From: Deltaproteobacteria bacterium | GTDB taxonomy: Bacteria > Myxococcota_A > UBA9160 > UBA4427 | Direction of reading: 5' to 3' | DNA length: 22,727 nucleotides | Assembly (NCBI GenBank): GCA_011051925.1 | Contig: DRKE01000055.1 | Coordinates: 1-22,727 of the forward strand | Shown here: in pieces, positions 6,225-14,998 of the stretch | How positions within the stretch are numbered: position 1 is the first letter of the stretch | How the letters are laid out: the number at the start of each line of letters is the position of its first letter | Translations under genes and position numbers: made by a program | The notes under the pieces: model-generated | Told to the model about the DNA's origin: nothing | What the model saw: the letters and a program-made list of their open reading frames with translations, nothing else | Databases searched by the model: none

Positions 6225-8177
6225 TCAATGCTCTTCGGGCTCATACCAGATCGGGGAACTCCAGGCGCGCTCCTGGATCGTCGGAGGCAGCTCTCCGGTA
6301 CAGCAGGCCTCGAATTCCGCGGGAACGGTCGCGGGATCGGCGCAGTCCACCCCCGCATCGACGCATGCCCATCGGGTCCAGCGGCAGCTCGGATTCTCGA
6401 GCAGTCGGGCGTAGTAGAAAGCGCGCTGATCCGGATCGAAATCCGGATCGCTCCAGACCGTGCAGAGATCCGTCTTCCCGGCACCCCGGCGTTCACAGGT
6501 CGAGAGATCGACGTCCGCATCGTTGGGTCCGCCCGCGACCGTGAGGACGATTTCGCGGCGTTGGCCCGCCTCGACCCAGCCCTTCACGATCTCGATCCGC
6601 TGCAGGTCCGAGCCGTTCGGATGGGGATCCCGTGTGGCGGCAACGAGGAAGGTCGGCGCCCCGTCCTGCCTCGTGCGGGCCGGAAGATCGCCGCCCATCG
6701 GGACGCCCTTCGCATAGCCCAGCCGGACCCGATCGCGCCGCTCGCATGCATCCGGCGGATAGTCCCAGCCCCCGAAGAATCGCAGGGTGGGTCGCGTTCC
6801 GCTCGTCGCATAGGCTTCCTTGCGAAGCATCGCTTCGAAGAGCGCGTCGCGGCTGTTCTCTTCGGCCCAGAGTACGGCCAGCCCGCCCGGATTGAGGGAG
6901 GTCAGGTCCTTGAAGCCCGGTTCGAGACCTTCGGATCCCGGCTTGCCGGCGCCCCCATGGCCCTGGAAACCACGTTCCATCACCAGCCCCGGGGTACCGA
7001 GGTGGGTGTCGGTGCTGCCGATCAGGCCGAACTTGAGGGGATTCGTGCCCAACCCGGGTGCGAGAGCGATTCCCCGCTCGAGTGCGTCGCGCGCGAAATT
7101 GATCGCTTCGGGCGTCTGGCCGCCGGAGCCGAAGCGTTTGTCGTGCGGATTGGGGGCTTTCTCGAAACCGCATCCCTCGTCGGTCACGCCGGGGACCAGG
7201 GCGCATTCCGATTCGCCCTTGTGCTGCATGATCTCGACGAGTCGGTCGTAGCGCGCGCGGATCGCGGCTTCCTCCTTCGTGATCTCCGCACCGAGCTCGA
7301 CGGCCGACGTGAAGGCCGAGCCCTTGCTCCAGTTCGAGTTGTGGGGAATGGTGAGCGCTTCGCAGCCGGGGATCGCGTCCCGGCATTCTGCGTCCAGGCG
7401 CCGCCAGAGATGGATCGCCATCGGTCCGGTCTCCATGACGCTGATCGGCAGCTCCGGAACCCGCTCGTTGCGAAAGATCACGTTTCGGTGCAGGTGGCCC
7501 GCGCCTTCGACCGCGGCGGTCCATTCGTAGCCGACGAAACTCGTGAACCCACAGCGTGCACTGCGGTCATAGGCCTCTTCGGCGGCTTCCTGATGTTCCC
7601 TCCAGACGATGCCCGCTGCTGCGAGGCAGATTTCGTTGTTCTCGCCGCAGAATCCCCAGCGCGTCTGCCAAAGCGAATACCGGGCGTTCATCAAGAAGAA
7701 GGCGACGCGTGGGAAGTTCCGGTAGAGGCGGCAGACGAGGGAATCATGTCCGGCGGCGCCGGGCGTCCGGCAGATGTGGACCTCCCCGATCTGGTTGGCG
7801 TGATCGGTGACGACGGCGAAATCGAGGGGGCGAGCGAGCTGGACCGTTCGCAGGGCACGGCCTTCGGAATCGAAGGGTTGGATTCCGAGTGGGCTGCCCT
7901 GGGCGAATCGATAGGCCTCGGCGGGGCTCGTCCGCGTGTCCTGGGTCGAAGCGTCCTGGGATCGGGCCGTATGGACATGGGTGTCTCCGAAAAAGGGACG
8001 ACGGAGCGGCGTGTATTCGGCACAGGGTTCCCGGGTTTCCGTCGTCGGGTAGGGACGCGCAGTGGGCTTCGCCGCCGAGACCTCCTCGGCCGGAGCGTTT
8101 CGAACGAGAAGGACCACGAACGAGAAAAGGCCGAGCAGTCGCAGGATCGTTCCCGGTCGAAGGACTTGATGACTCAA
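6225..8177 (-). CDS. DUF3604 domain protein, exported (putative metal-dependent hydrolase)
   Basis: A protein of about 650 residues, nearly all DUF3604. A signal peptide (LLGLFSFVVLLV at about 14-25, cleavage near NAPA) puts it outside the cytoplasm. PHP/amidohydrolase-like metal motifs are visible: FGDTHVHT near residues 63-70, VVTDHANQIGE near 122-132, TIPHNSNWSKG mid-protein and IGSTDTHLG in the last third. DUF3604 is widespread in marine and soil Gram-negatives; no reaction is established to my knowledge. The C-terminal third is Cys-rich (CERRG, CRWTRWACVDAGVDC, CC), suggesting disulfides. No ATG is available. The TTG at 8177 has AAGGAG at 9 nt spacing and is preferred over the TTG at 8186, which touches the same site. 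Confidence 0.8.
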   Translation of the reverse strand: MSHQVLRPGTILRLLGLFSFVVLLVRNAPAEEVSAAKPTARPYPTTETREPCAEYTPLRRPFFGDTHVHTARSQDASTQDTRTSPAEAYRFAQGSPLGIQPFDSEGRALRTVQLARPLDFAVVTDHANQIGEVHICRTPGAAGHDSLVCRLYRNFPRVAFFLMNARYSLWQTRWGFCGENNEICLAAAGIVWREHQEAAEEAYDRSARCGFTSFVGYEWTAAVEGAGHLHRNVIFRNERVPELPISVMETGPMAIHLWRRLDAECRDAIPGCEALTIPHNSNWSKGSAFTSAVELGAEITKEEAAIRARYDRLVEIMQHKGESECALVPGVTDEGCGFEKAPNPHDKRFGSGGQTPEAINFARDALERGIALAPGLGTNPLKFGLIGSTDTHLGTPGLVMERGFQGHGGAGKPGSEGLEPGFKDLTSLNPGGLAVLWAEENSRDALFEAMLRKEAYATSGTRPTLRFFGGWDYPPDACERRDRVRLGYAKGVPMGGDLPARTRQDGAPTFLVAATRDPHPNGSDLQRIEIVKGWVEAGQRREIVLTVAGGPNDADVDLSTCERRGAGKTDLCTVWSDPDFDPDQRAFYYARLLENPSCRWTRWACVDAGVDCADPATVPAEFEACCTGELPPTIQERAWSSPIWYEPEEH

Positions 8178-8220
8178 TCGGGGCAACTCCTTGCGCGCGT
8201 CCGGATGGTCGGCGCCCCGA

Positions 8221-8251
8221 CGCCGGAGCGCCGGAGACCGGATCGCCGGAG
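8221..8251. repeat. short direct repeats in the divergent DUF3604/SDR intergenic region
   Basis: CGCCGGAG occurs in tandem at 8221-8228 and 8229-8236 and again at 8244-8251. It could be a binding-site array or GC-rich chance repetition. A TATCCT box on the minus strand (8281-8276) sits just upstream of it for the DUF3604 gene. The rest of the 209-bp gap (8178-8386) is GC-rich with a GGCCGCGGCC palindrome and no gene. Confidence 0.3.
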
Positions 8252-8386
8252 ATCGGGTGCGATGCCGATGCTCGGAGGATACGGAATCGTCCTGTGGATG
8301 GGATGGCCGCGGCCGCGGTGGCCGCCGCGACCTCCGGGTTCGACGAACTTGCCGGGGTCGCTCGCCTGTCGCATCGTTGGAACCTC

Positions 8387-9388
8387 ATGAAAGTCCTCGT
8401 GACGGGCGCGACGGGATTCATCGGCCATCATGTGGCCCGGCGCCTCGTGGCCGGGGGACATGGAGTTCGTGCCCTCGTCCGCGATGGTGGGAAGGCGGAG
8501 CGGGTCCTGGGACCGCTCGGTCTCCGGACGGATGATTTCATCGTCGGCGAGATGACCGATGCGGTTGCCGTCGCCCGCGCCTTCGACGGCTGCGACGCGG
8601 TTCTTCATGCCGCCGCCATGGTTTCGGTCACGTCGGGGACGCGCGATTTTCGCGGGAATCGGCTCGGTACGGAGACGGTCGTCGGCGGCGCTGTCGAACG
8701 GGGTCTCGAGACGATCTTCGTTTCGAGCATGCTCGCCATTTTCGACCCCAGGCGCCCGATGAACGATGCTTCCCCGATTGGACGGAGCCGCACGCATTAT
8801 GGCCGTTCGAAAGCGGAATGCGATCGTTGGGTGCGCGCTCGCCAGGCGGAGGGGGCGCCGGTCGGCATCGTCTATCCCTCGGGTTGCGTCGGTCCCGACG
8901 ATCCGGGGATGAGCGAGTCGGTCAAGGCCTACCGAAGCTTCCTTCGCGGAACGCTTCGAAGCGAAGGCGGCAATCAGATGGTGGATGTCCGGGATCTGGC
9001 GGAACTCATCGTGCGTCTGCTGGAAGATCGAACGCGTGGCCGGGTCGTCGCGGGGGGGCACTTCCTCGACTGGGACGAGTTCACTCGAATGCTCGAAGAG
9101 GCCACTGGAGCCCGTATTCCGCGGATCTCGGCTCCGGGCTGGCTCTTGCGTGCGGTCGCGCGATCGATGGATGGGATCGGCCGACTCTCGGGGCGGCGAA
9201 TGCCCATGACGGGGGAGGGGGTCGAGATCGCGACCCGGGTTCGTCCGATGGAGGATTCGAAGTGCGTTCGCGAACTCGGCATCGTCTGGCGCGACCCGGT
9301 CGAAACCTTGAGGGATCTCTTCCAATGGTTCCTGGACTCGGGAAAGCTTCCGCCACGGGCCGTTCCCGCTCTGCGCGCGAGGTGCTGA
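8387..9388 (+). CDS. NAD(P)-dependent epimerase/dehydratase, extended SDR (dihydroflavonol-reductase-like)
   Basis: A 333-residue extended short-chain dehydrogenase. The Rossmann glycine motif is at the very start (VTGATGFIGHH, residues 5-15), acidic/polar NAD(P) contacts follow, and LHAAAMVS (73-80) is the family's 'HxAa' segment. The catalytic residues are Ser113/Ser114, Tyr138 and Lys142 in HYGRSK. The C-terminal half is variable as usual for this clan. Relatives reduce ketones or epimerise sugars or steroids; without neighbours of known pathway the substrate stays open. The glycine motif so close to the N-terminus makes ATG 8387 the right start; the large upstream extension of the frame is spurious. 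The Shine-Dalgarno is weak (TTGGAA). It is divergent from the DUF3604 gene. Confidence 0.85.
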   Translation: MKVLVTGATGFIGHHVARRLVAGGHGVRALVRDGGKAERVLGPLGLRTDDFIVGEMTDAVAVARAFDGCDAVLHAAAMVSVTSGTRDFRGNRLGTETVVGGAVERGLETIFVSSMLAIFDPRRPMNDASPIGRSRTHYGRSKAECDRWVRARQAEGAPVGIVYPSGCVGPDDPGMSESVKAYRSFLRGTLRSEGGNQMVDVRDLAELIVRLLEDRTRGRVVAGGHFLDWDEFTRMLEEATGARIPRISAPGWLLRAVARSMDGIGRLSGRRMPMTGEGVEIATRVRPMEDSKCVRELGIVWRDPVETLRDLFQWFLDSGKLPPRAVPALRARC

Positions 9389-9390
9389 GT

Positions 9391-9450
9391 GGCGGCGGGC
9401 ATCGTGTGGGTTCACCGATGTCTCGGCATCCCTGCCCGCCGCCGCGGGCA
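9391..9450. terminator. hairpin cluster between convergent genes (bidirectional terminator)
   Basis: The convergent gap 9389-9455 contains GGCGGCGGGCA (9391-9401), its exact reverse complement TGCCCGCCGCC (9433-9443) and a second partner GCGGGCA (9444-9450). Two structures compete: an 11-bp long-loop stem, or the compact TGCCCGC-CGCC-GCGGGCA hairpin. No U-tract follows, so Rho-independent action is uncertain. Confidence 0.5.
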
Positions 9451-9455
9451 TCCGA

Positions 9456-10721
9456 TCAGCCGACTTCCCGACGAATCTCGAACCGGTCGAAGTAGAAATC
9501 GAAATCCCTTCGGAGTTCGTCACCCGTGACGCCGAAATCCGCTTCGAGGTCGTACACGACCTGTCCGTCCCGTCCTCGCGGATGCGTCTCGACGTAGTGT
9601 CGGATCTGCTCCCGGGCTTCGTTCGTCATCGGAAGGCCCGCCCGCTCGTAGATCTCCTCGACCGTCGCCCTGTCGTCGGCCATGAATTCGTGGAAGAGCA
9701 CGTCGACCGTCCGCTCGGGTGGGAGCAGGGCCCTGTCGCGAACGGAAGCCTCGAGCAGTCGACGAACGCGGTCATGCCAGTATTCGAGGTACCACTCGGG
9801 ATCCGGGGTGCGATAGCTCATGCGTGCACCGTAGGCGAGCATGGTCGCCGCCGATTGGATGACCGAGACCGGGTCGCGATGGGTGACGACGATCGTGGCG
9901 TCGGGAAAGGTCGCCATCAAGGGGCCGATCTGTTCGAGGTGTTGGGGGCACTTCAGGATCCATCGCTCCCGGGGCTTGAACCATTGAAGGATCTTGAGGC
10001 CGTCGAGGAGGGCTCCCTGGTAGTGGGGCGTCTGATCGTGGGCAAGATAGTAGTCGCGCCATTTCGGGACGCGGGCGACCCACTCGAGGTTGTAGCTCGT
10101 GAAGTCGGGTAGCAGCAGCTCGAGTTCTTCGTGGATGTGGTCCGGCTCCATCGGGTGCATGGCCGCGAGGAGGGGCGTATTGGCCTTCATCTGCTGCCAG
10201 ATCGCATCGCAACGCTTCCAACGAGGGTCGATCCCGTCCGCGTCCGGTGCTTCGCGGGGGTCGGGAACCGGTTCCTGCCCTTCCCAGAGCGGCATGGAAC
10301 GCAGGCGTTGATCGGCAGCGATCAGGTTCACGAGATGGGTCGTGCCCGAGCGCGGCAGGCCGATGACGATGATCGGTCGTTCGATCTCCAGGTCCCTGAT
10401 CTCCGGATGTTCGCGAAGGAGATTCCGGATACGAAGGCGCGTGGCCGCATGACGAACGCAGTCGTTGAAGTGGATCAGTCGGCCGAGGCCGGTGCGATCC
10501 GGATCTTCGTCCACCTCGGAGAGCCAGAGGTCGAGGCGTTCCTGGAAATCGTCCGGGCCGAAATCATCGAGGCCGGTCCGTTCGATCGCGGCCGAGAGCA
10601 CCGCCTTCCTCGTCAGGTCGACGTCGACCGATTCGCCATGGGCGAGCGCGGCTTTCTGGCCCTGGCTGAGCCGTGGTCGGGCCAGGTCATCGATGCGGAT
10701 CCTTCTTCCGCCCATCGGCAT
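9456..10721 (-). CDS. sulfotransferase family protein (PAPS-dependent type)
   Basis: A 421-residue protein with both PAPS signatures: the 5'-phosphosulfate loop IVIGLPRSGTTHL (about 118-130) and the 3'-phosphate strand VVTHRDPVSVIQS (about 278-290). It belongs to the long bacterial branch (Sulfotransfer_3 type), which has about 115 residues ahead of the P-loop. It should transfer sulfate from PAPS to a hydroxylated acceptor, which cannot be named. Similar proteins are multiplied in genomes with many DUF3604 and F420 genes, and the acceptor may be a lipid or polyketide-like alcohol. Two ATGs, at 10721 and 10715, share a G-rich site (CCGGGGG); I give the longer form. It is divergent from the UDP-glucose pyrophosphorylase gene. 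Confidence 0.85.
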   Translation of the reverse strand: MPMGGRRIRIDDLARPRLSQGQKAALAHGESVDVDLTRKAVLSAAIERTGLDDFGPDDFQERLDLWLSEVDEDPDRTGLGRLIHFNDCVRHAATRLRIRNLLREHPEIRDLEIERPIIVIGLPRSGTTHLVNLIAADQRLRSMPLWEGQEPVPDPREAPDADGIDPRWKRCDAIWQQMKANTPLLAAMHPMEPDHIHEELELLLPDFTSYNLEWVARVPKWRDYYLAHDQTPHYQGALLDGLKILQWFKPRERWILKCPQHLEQIGPLMATFPDATIVVTHRDPVSVIQSAATMLAYGARMSYRTPDPEWYLEYWHDRVRRLLEASVRDRALLPPERTVDVLFHEFMADDRATVEEIYERAGLPMTNEAREQIRHYVETHPRGRDGQVVYDLEADFGVTGDELRRDFDFYFDRFEIRREVG

Positions 10722-10744
10722 CCCCCGGTTCGAAGGATGTGGAT

Positions 10745-10752
10745 GCTAACCT
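10745..10752 (+). promoter_or_regulatory. candidate extended -10 box (GCTAACCT) in the sulfotransferase/UGPase divergent gap
   Basis: GCTAACCT is the clearest promoter-like element in the 188-bp gap (10722-10909). It would give the UGPase gene a leader of about 150 nt. No -35 box is evident, and nothing else recognisable lies in the gap apart from GC-rich, charged-codon-like sequence without a start. Confidence 0.3.
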
Positions 10753-10909
10753 ATTCGGGCTTCGCGTTCGTGGTGCAGGGCCATGTCCCGTCGCACGGCG
10801 TTTCGGATCGGGCCTGGCCCGACGGGACGCGACGGCCCCGGGGCCGAAGCGGGAGCGCAGGGTCGGGCCGACGAGCGGCCACGCAGGACGGAAACGGACG
10901 GAGAGGATC

Positions 10910-12304
10910 GTGGACGAGAAGGGGCTCGAGAGGTTTGCCGGGAGGATGCGCGAAGCGGGTCTGCCGGAGATCGCCACGCGCGAATTCCTGCGTGCGGTCG
11001 AATTCGTCTCGTCGGGTGGGGCGACGACGATTCCCGAGGATTCGATCGAACCCGTCGACTCGGTGGCGGATCTGGCGGGACTCGCGGAGTACGAGGAGGC
11101 GGGGCGCGATGCGGTTTCGAAGACCGCCGTGATCAAGCTGAATGGCGGGCTCGGGACCAGCATGGGTCTTTCCAGGGCGAAGAGCCTCCTGCCGATCCGT
11201 CCGGGCGTCACGTTCCTCGATCTGATCGCCCGGCAGATCCTGTGGCAGCGATCACGATGGCATGTGGATCTTCCACTGGTCCTGATGAACAGCTACCGGA
11301 CGCGAGCGGATTCCCTGGCCGCACTCGCGGCCTATCCCGATCTCGCGAAGGAGATTCCCCTCGACTTCGTGCAGCACAAGGTGCCCCGGATCGATGCGGA
11401 AACCTGGGCTCCGGTCGAGTGGCCGGAGGATGATTCGCTTGCCTGGTGTCCGCCCGGTCACGGGGATCTCTACATCGCCCTCGTGAGTTCGGGGATGCTC
11501 GAGATCCTGCGGTCGCACGGGATCCGGTACGCGTTCGTTTCGAATGCCGACAATCTGGGGGCGGTCCTGGATCTTCGGATCCTGGGGTGGGTCGCCAGGA
11601 ACGGGATTCCCTTCGCGATGGAAGTCGCGGAGCGGACCGAGTCGGACAGGAAGGGCGGACATCTCGCGCGACGCGACGGGCGGCTCATGCTTCGGGAGGT
11701 CGCCCAATGCCCCGAAGAGGATCTGGAGTCCTTCCAGGACGTCGAACGCCATCATTTCTTCAATACGAACAACCTCTGGCTGGATCTGGATGCCCTCGAT
11801 CACGAACTCGGGAAGACGGATGCGGGCTTGCCGTTGCCCGTGATGCGGAACGAGAAGCGGGTCGCACCGCGGGATCCCGCGAGTCCGCGTTGCTACCAGT
11901 TGGAGACCGCGATGGGCTCGGCGATCGAATGCTTCGAGGGGGCGGAAGCGATCCTCGTCTCCCGCGAGCGATTCGCTCCCGTCAAGACGACGAACGATCT
12001 GCTGACCCTCTGGTCCGATGCGTATACGCTGACCGAGGATGAGCGGATGGTCCCTGTCGATGCGGAGGCGAATCGTCTGCGTCTGATCGATCTCGATCCG
12101 CGATTCTACGGGCATGTCGAGGATCTTCAGAGCCGCTTCCCGGAAGGTGCCCCGTCGCTCCTGCGCTGTCGTCGGCTCGTCGTGAAGGGAGATTTCCGGT
12201 TCGGTCGCGACGTCTCCGTCGAGGGCTGCGTCGAGCTCGTGAACGACTCCGAAGTGCCGGTCGAGGTTCCGGCCGGAGCATTGCTCTCGGGGGCTCTTTC
12301 GTGA
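10910..12304 (+). CDS. UTP--glucose-1-phosphate uridylyltransferase, eukaryotic (UGP2/UDPGP) type
   Basis: A 464-residue enzyme making UDP-glucose from UTP and glucose-1-phosphate, the entry to glycan, exopolysaccharide and glycolipid synthesis. It is the eukaryotic/plant type, not the short bacterial GalU. The nucleotide loop is KLNGGLGTSMG (77-86) followed by Lys91. Substrate segments MNSYRTRAD (126-134), PPGHGDLY (181-188) and SNADNLGA (211-218) follow, then HHFFNTNNLW (about 281-290), LETAMGSAI and VKTTNDLL. The C-terminal part forms the left-handed beta-helix start (KGDFRFG, VEGCV). The start is GTG at 10910 with GGAGAGGATC just ahead. An upstream extension exists in frame but lacks family similarity. 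UDP-glucose supply would suit an exosortase/exopolysaccharide organism, in keeping with the PEP-CTERM gene. Confidence 0.92.
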   Translation: MDEKGLERFAGRMREAGLPEIATREFLRAVEFVSSGGATTIPEDSIEPVDSVADLAGLAEYEEAGRDAVSKTAVIKLNGGLGTSMGLSRAKSLLPIRPGVTFLDLIARQILWQRSRWHVDLPLVLMNSYRTRADSLAALAAYPDLAKEIPLDFVQHKVPRIDAETWAPVEWPEDDSLAWCPPGHGDLYIALVSSGMLEILRSHGIRYAFVSNADNLGAVLDLRILGWVARNGIPFAMEVAERTESDRKGGHLARRDGRLMLREVAQCPEEDLESFQDVERHHFFNTNNLWLDLDALDHELGKTDAGLPLPVMRNEKRVAPRDPASPRCYQLETAMGSAIECFEGAEAILVSRERFAPVKTTNDLLTLWSDAYTLTEDERMVPVDAEANRLRLIDLDPRFYGHVEDLQSRFPEGAPSLLRCRRLVVKGDFRFGRDVSVEGCVELVNDSEVPVEVPAGALLSGALS

Positions 12305-12489
12305 TCCGGGCTCGCCGATGACCAGGGGCAGCGCCAAGGCGGAAAGTCGCGCATCGACCGGTCATGAGCCGGCGTGCCGGTGGCGGGCGGCCTGCGAATG
12401 GCGCGCGGATGCGAGTCCGTCGGAGCGATCGCGGAGAGCATCCTTTCGGGTCCCGGATATCCCGATCGGGTTCGTCCGGTCGGGATCCT

Positions 12490-13167
12490 TCAACGTCCGG
12501 CGACGAGTCCGGCAAGGATGATCTCGGCGATGGCATCCGCGGTTTCGCGAGGCGATTCCTCGATCAGGGACTCGAGTTCCGGGCGAGCGAATTCCCGCCC
12601 GAGTCGGCCCAGGACCAGGGCGAGCGCCGACGTGTCGAGGGGGGCGATCGCCCCGCTCGCGACGGCCTCGTCGAGAAGCGCGCGGGTCACGGAGACGATG
12701 TATCCGGCGTGGGCCTCCGCGAGTTGAAGCGCGCCCGGAAGTTTCGCGAAATCCCTCGAGAAGAGGACCGTCGTCGGTTGGAGCGCGAGATTGGTCGCGC
12801 GAAGGTAGGCGCGTAGTCGTTCCAGGGGCGGACCATCCAACTCGAGTGCTTCCATCGCTTCGCGGCCGATGCGGTGGAGGCGTCGATCGACGACCGCGAG
12901 CACGAGCTCTTCCTTGCTGGGCGCGATTCCATAGAGCGTGCGGAGCGAACAGGTCATCCGTCGGGCGATCTCCGCCATCGTGAGATCGGCGAACCCCCCG
13001 CTGAGGACCGATTCGTCGAGGGTGTCGAGGATTTCGAGCTGTCGCGTGGTCAGGGCGCGTTCGGTTCCGGGGGAGAGCAGGCGCCGGGGCGGGCGCACGT
13101 CCGGAACAGACGGCTTGCGGGATCTTCCCGCACCCGACGGGTCGGCTCGAGAAGCGATCTGGCTCAC
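12490..13167 (-). CDS. TetR/AcrR family transcriptional regulator
   Basis: A 225-residue regulator. After a basic disordered N-tail (about 1-38) comes the TetR DNA-binding domain: RQLEILDTL helix 1, then the helix-turn-helix LTMAEIARRMTCSLRTLYGI (about 62-81) and SKEELV. The remaining helical domain binds an unknown ligand, plausibly an acyl-CoA given the operon. The start is GTG at 13167, overlapping the AtuA-family stop as GTGA, which couples translation. The open frame continues 15 codons upstream into the AtuA gene, but the overlap start is favoured. As the last gene of the carboxylase operon it probably represses the divergent promoters at about 18630-18660. The 185-bp convergent gap 12305-12489 has GC palindromes (such as CCCGATCGGG) and no gene. 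Confidence 0.85.
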   Translation of the reverse strand: MSQIASRADPSGAGRSRKPSVPDVRPPRRLLSPGTERALTTRQLEILDTLDESVLSGGFADLTMAEIARRMTCSLRTLYGIAPSKEELVLAVVDRRLHRIGREAMEALELDGPPLERLRAYLRATNLALQPTTVLFSRDFAKLPGALQLAEAHAGYIVSVTRALLDEAVASGAIAPLDTSALALVLGRLGREFARPELESLIEESPRETADAIAEIILAGLVAGR

Positions 13168-14921
13168 GGAAGCAGGGCCTTCGGGATCTCGACGAACCGG
13201 GCGCGCAACCACTCGCCCAGGCTCTTGGCCTGGCCATCCTGGCGGGTGGCGGCAGCGACACCCTCCTCGAGGATGCCGTGGATGACGAAGTTGAGGCTGC
13301 GCAGCGCCGGGAGGCGATGGCGATCGACTTCGAATCCGCCGACTTCGGGCAGGAGTTCCCCGAGTCGTTCGGTCGTCAGGAAGGCATCGAGCCAGGCCCA
13401 GGCCTCGTCGGTCCGGGCAAAGACACCGAGGTTCGCATTCCCGCCCTTGTCTCCCGATCGGCTGCCGATGATCGTGCCGAGGGGGACGCGGACGGTTTCC
13501 CCTCCCGGCGCTTTCGTGGTCGGTTCTGGTGCCGGCGTGACCTCGACGTCATCCGGTGGAATCACGGAGTCGATCCATCGCGTTTCGCCGCCGACGAAGA
13601 CCACTTCCTGGGGCACCGCGTTCGCGGGCACGCGCGCGGGTTCGTAGACGCCGAAGGGACGACCGGCAGCCGGGCCGCCGCCCACGCCGAAATAGCCCGG
13701 AATCGTCGAGAGTGCGATCTCGGTCATGGCATTCGAGAAGGCCCGGCCGACCTTCTTCTCGTCGGGATCCTTGACGCAGAGATGGAGGATCGCGACGGCT
13801 TCCTCGTTGGTCTCGGGGTCCTCCTTGTCCGTGCGAAGCAGCCGGGTCGTGACCTGCTGGTAGTCCTTCGGCTCGAAGGGGCAGGCCGTCCAGAAGGCCT
13901 TTTCGATCAGCTCCGCCTTCGCGTCGATGTCGAGTCCGGTCAGGCAGACCCGCATGTCGTTCCGGAAGCCCCCGGCGCGATTCATGCAGACCTTGAGGGT
14001 ATCGGGCGGTGGCTCGCCCTTCGTGCCGTGGATCCGAACGCGATCGGGGGCCACTTCTTCGAGCGCGATCGTGTCGAAACGGGTCGTCACGTCGGGGCCG
14101 AAATACTCGGGACCGCCGATCTCGTAGAGCAGCTGCGACGTGATGGTTCCGATCGAGACCTCCCCCCCCGTCCCTTCGTGCTTGCCGATCACACAGGTGC
14201 CGTCTTCGGCGATCTCCGCCCAGGGGAAGCCCGTTCGCTCGAGCCCCTTCACCTCGCGGAAGAAGGAGTAGTTGCCGCCGGTCGCCTGGGTGCCGCATTC
14301 GATGACGTGACCCGCCACCACGGCGCCCGCAAGAGCATCCCATTCGTCGCGTCGCCAGCCGTGATGCCAGGCCGCTGGCCCGCAGACCACCGCCGCATCG
14401 GTCACTCGCCCCGTGATGACGATGTCCGCGCCCCGTTCGAGGGCGTCGACGATGCCCCAGCAGCCGAGATAGGCGTTTGCCGTCATGAATCGTCCGGGGT
14501 CCTTGATCGGCTCTCCGGTCTCGAAATGATGGAGCTGGTCGCGGGCGATCAGCTCGCCGATCCCGGGCATGAGGTCGTCTCCGCGGACGAAGGCGATCTT
14601 CGGATCCAGCCCGAGTTTCCGGGCCACCGCATGGACGGCTTCCGCACAATTCTCCGGGTCGAGACCGCCGGCATTCGACACGACGCGAATGCCGCGTTCG
14701 AGACAGGTACCCATGACTTCTTCCATCTGGGTGACGAAGGTCCGGGCATAGCCCGCTCCGGGACGCTTCATCCGGGTCCGGGCCAGGATGAGCATCGTCA
14801 ACTCGGCGAGCCAGTCTCCCGTGAGCACGTCGATCGGTCCGCCCTCGACCATCTCACGTGCGGCGGAGAGGCGGTCTCCGAAGAAACCGGAACAGTTCGC
14901 GATGCGGATCGGGTCGGCCAT
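13164..14921 (-). CDS. acyclic terpene utilization AtuA family protein (DUF1446 plus C-terminal AtuA-like domain)
   Basis: A 585-residue, two-domain protein. Residues 1 to about 450 are the DUF1446/AtuA domain, with the typical opening IRIANCSGFFGDR, the LTGDWLAELTM segment, VSNAGGLDPENCA, ADIVITGRVTDAA and ECGTQATGGNYS. Residues from about 476 form the small AtuA-like domain (RVPLGTIIGSRSGDKGGNANLG). In Pseudomonas, atuA lies in the acyclic terpene (citronellol/geraniol) cluster with geranyl-CoA carboxylase; the exact reaction is not settled, and many family members sit beside acyl-CoA carboxylases for other acids. The ATG at 14921 has AAGGAG at 9 nt spacing. A long upstream frame extension is rejected. 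It follows the carboxylase alpha gene by 77 nt and overlaps the TetR gene. Confidence 0.85.
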   Translation of the reverse strand: MADPIRIANCSGFFGDRLSAAREMVEGGPIDVLTGDWLAELTMLILARTRMKRPGAGYARTFVTQMEEVMGTCLERGIRVVSNAGGLDPENCAEAVHAVARKLGLDPKIAFVRGDDLMPGIGELIARDQLHHFETGEPIKDPGRFMTANAYLGCWGIVDALERGADIVITGRVTDAAVVCGPAAWHHGWRRDEWDALAGAVVAGHVIECGTQATGGNYSFFREVKGLERTGFPWAEIAEDGTCVIGKHEGTGGEVSIGTITSQLLYEIGGPEYFGPDVTTRFDTIALEEVAPDRVRIHGTKGEPPPDTLKVCMNRAGGFRNDMRVCLTGLDIDAKAELIEKAFWTACPFEPKDYQQVTTRLLRTDKEDPETNEEAVAILHLCVKDPDEKKVGRAFSNAMTEIALSTIPGYFGVGGGPAAGRPFGVYEPARVPANAVPQEVVFVGGETRWIDSVIPPDDVEVTPAPEPTTKAPGGETVRVPLGTIIGSRSGDKGGNANLGVFARTDEAWAWLDAFLTTERLGELLPEVGGFEVDRHRLPALRSLNFVIHGILEEGVAAATRQDGQAKSLGEWLRARFVEIPKALLP

Positions 14922-14998
14922 GGCGGTCTTCTCCTTCGTGTCGTCCCGGATTTCCCGTTGCCGGCGGTGGCGATCGGCTGGTGGTCTGCCCGCTGGCA

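Noticed and set aside
6228..8390. 720-codon plus-strand frame opposite the DUF3604 gene
   Set aside because: The DUF3604 translation has clear motifs and a signal peptide. The antisense product has none and runs into the SDR gene start.
13108..13120. Second copy of the TCCGGAACAG repeat end inside the TetR gene
   Set aside because: Only ten bases match and no partner arm is nearby. Chance is sufficient in GC-rich sequence.
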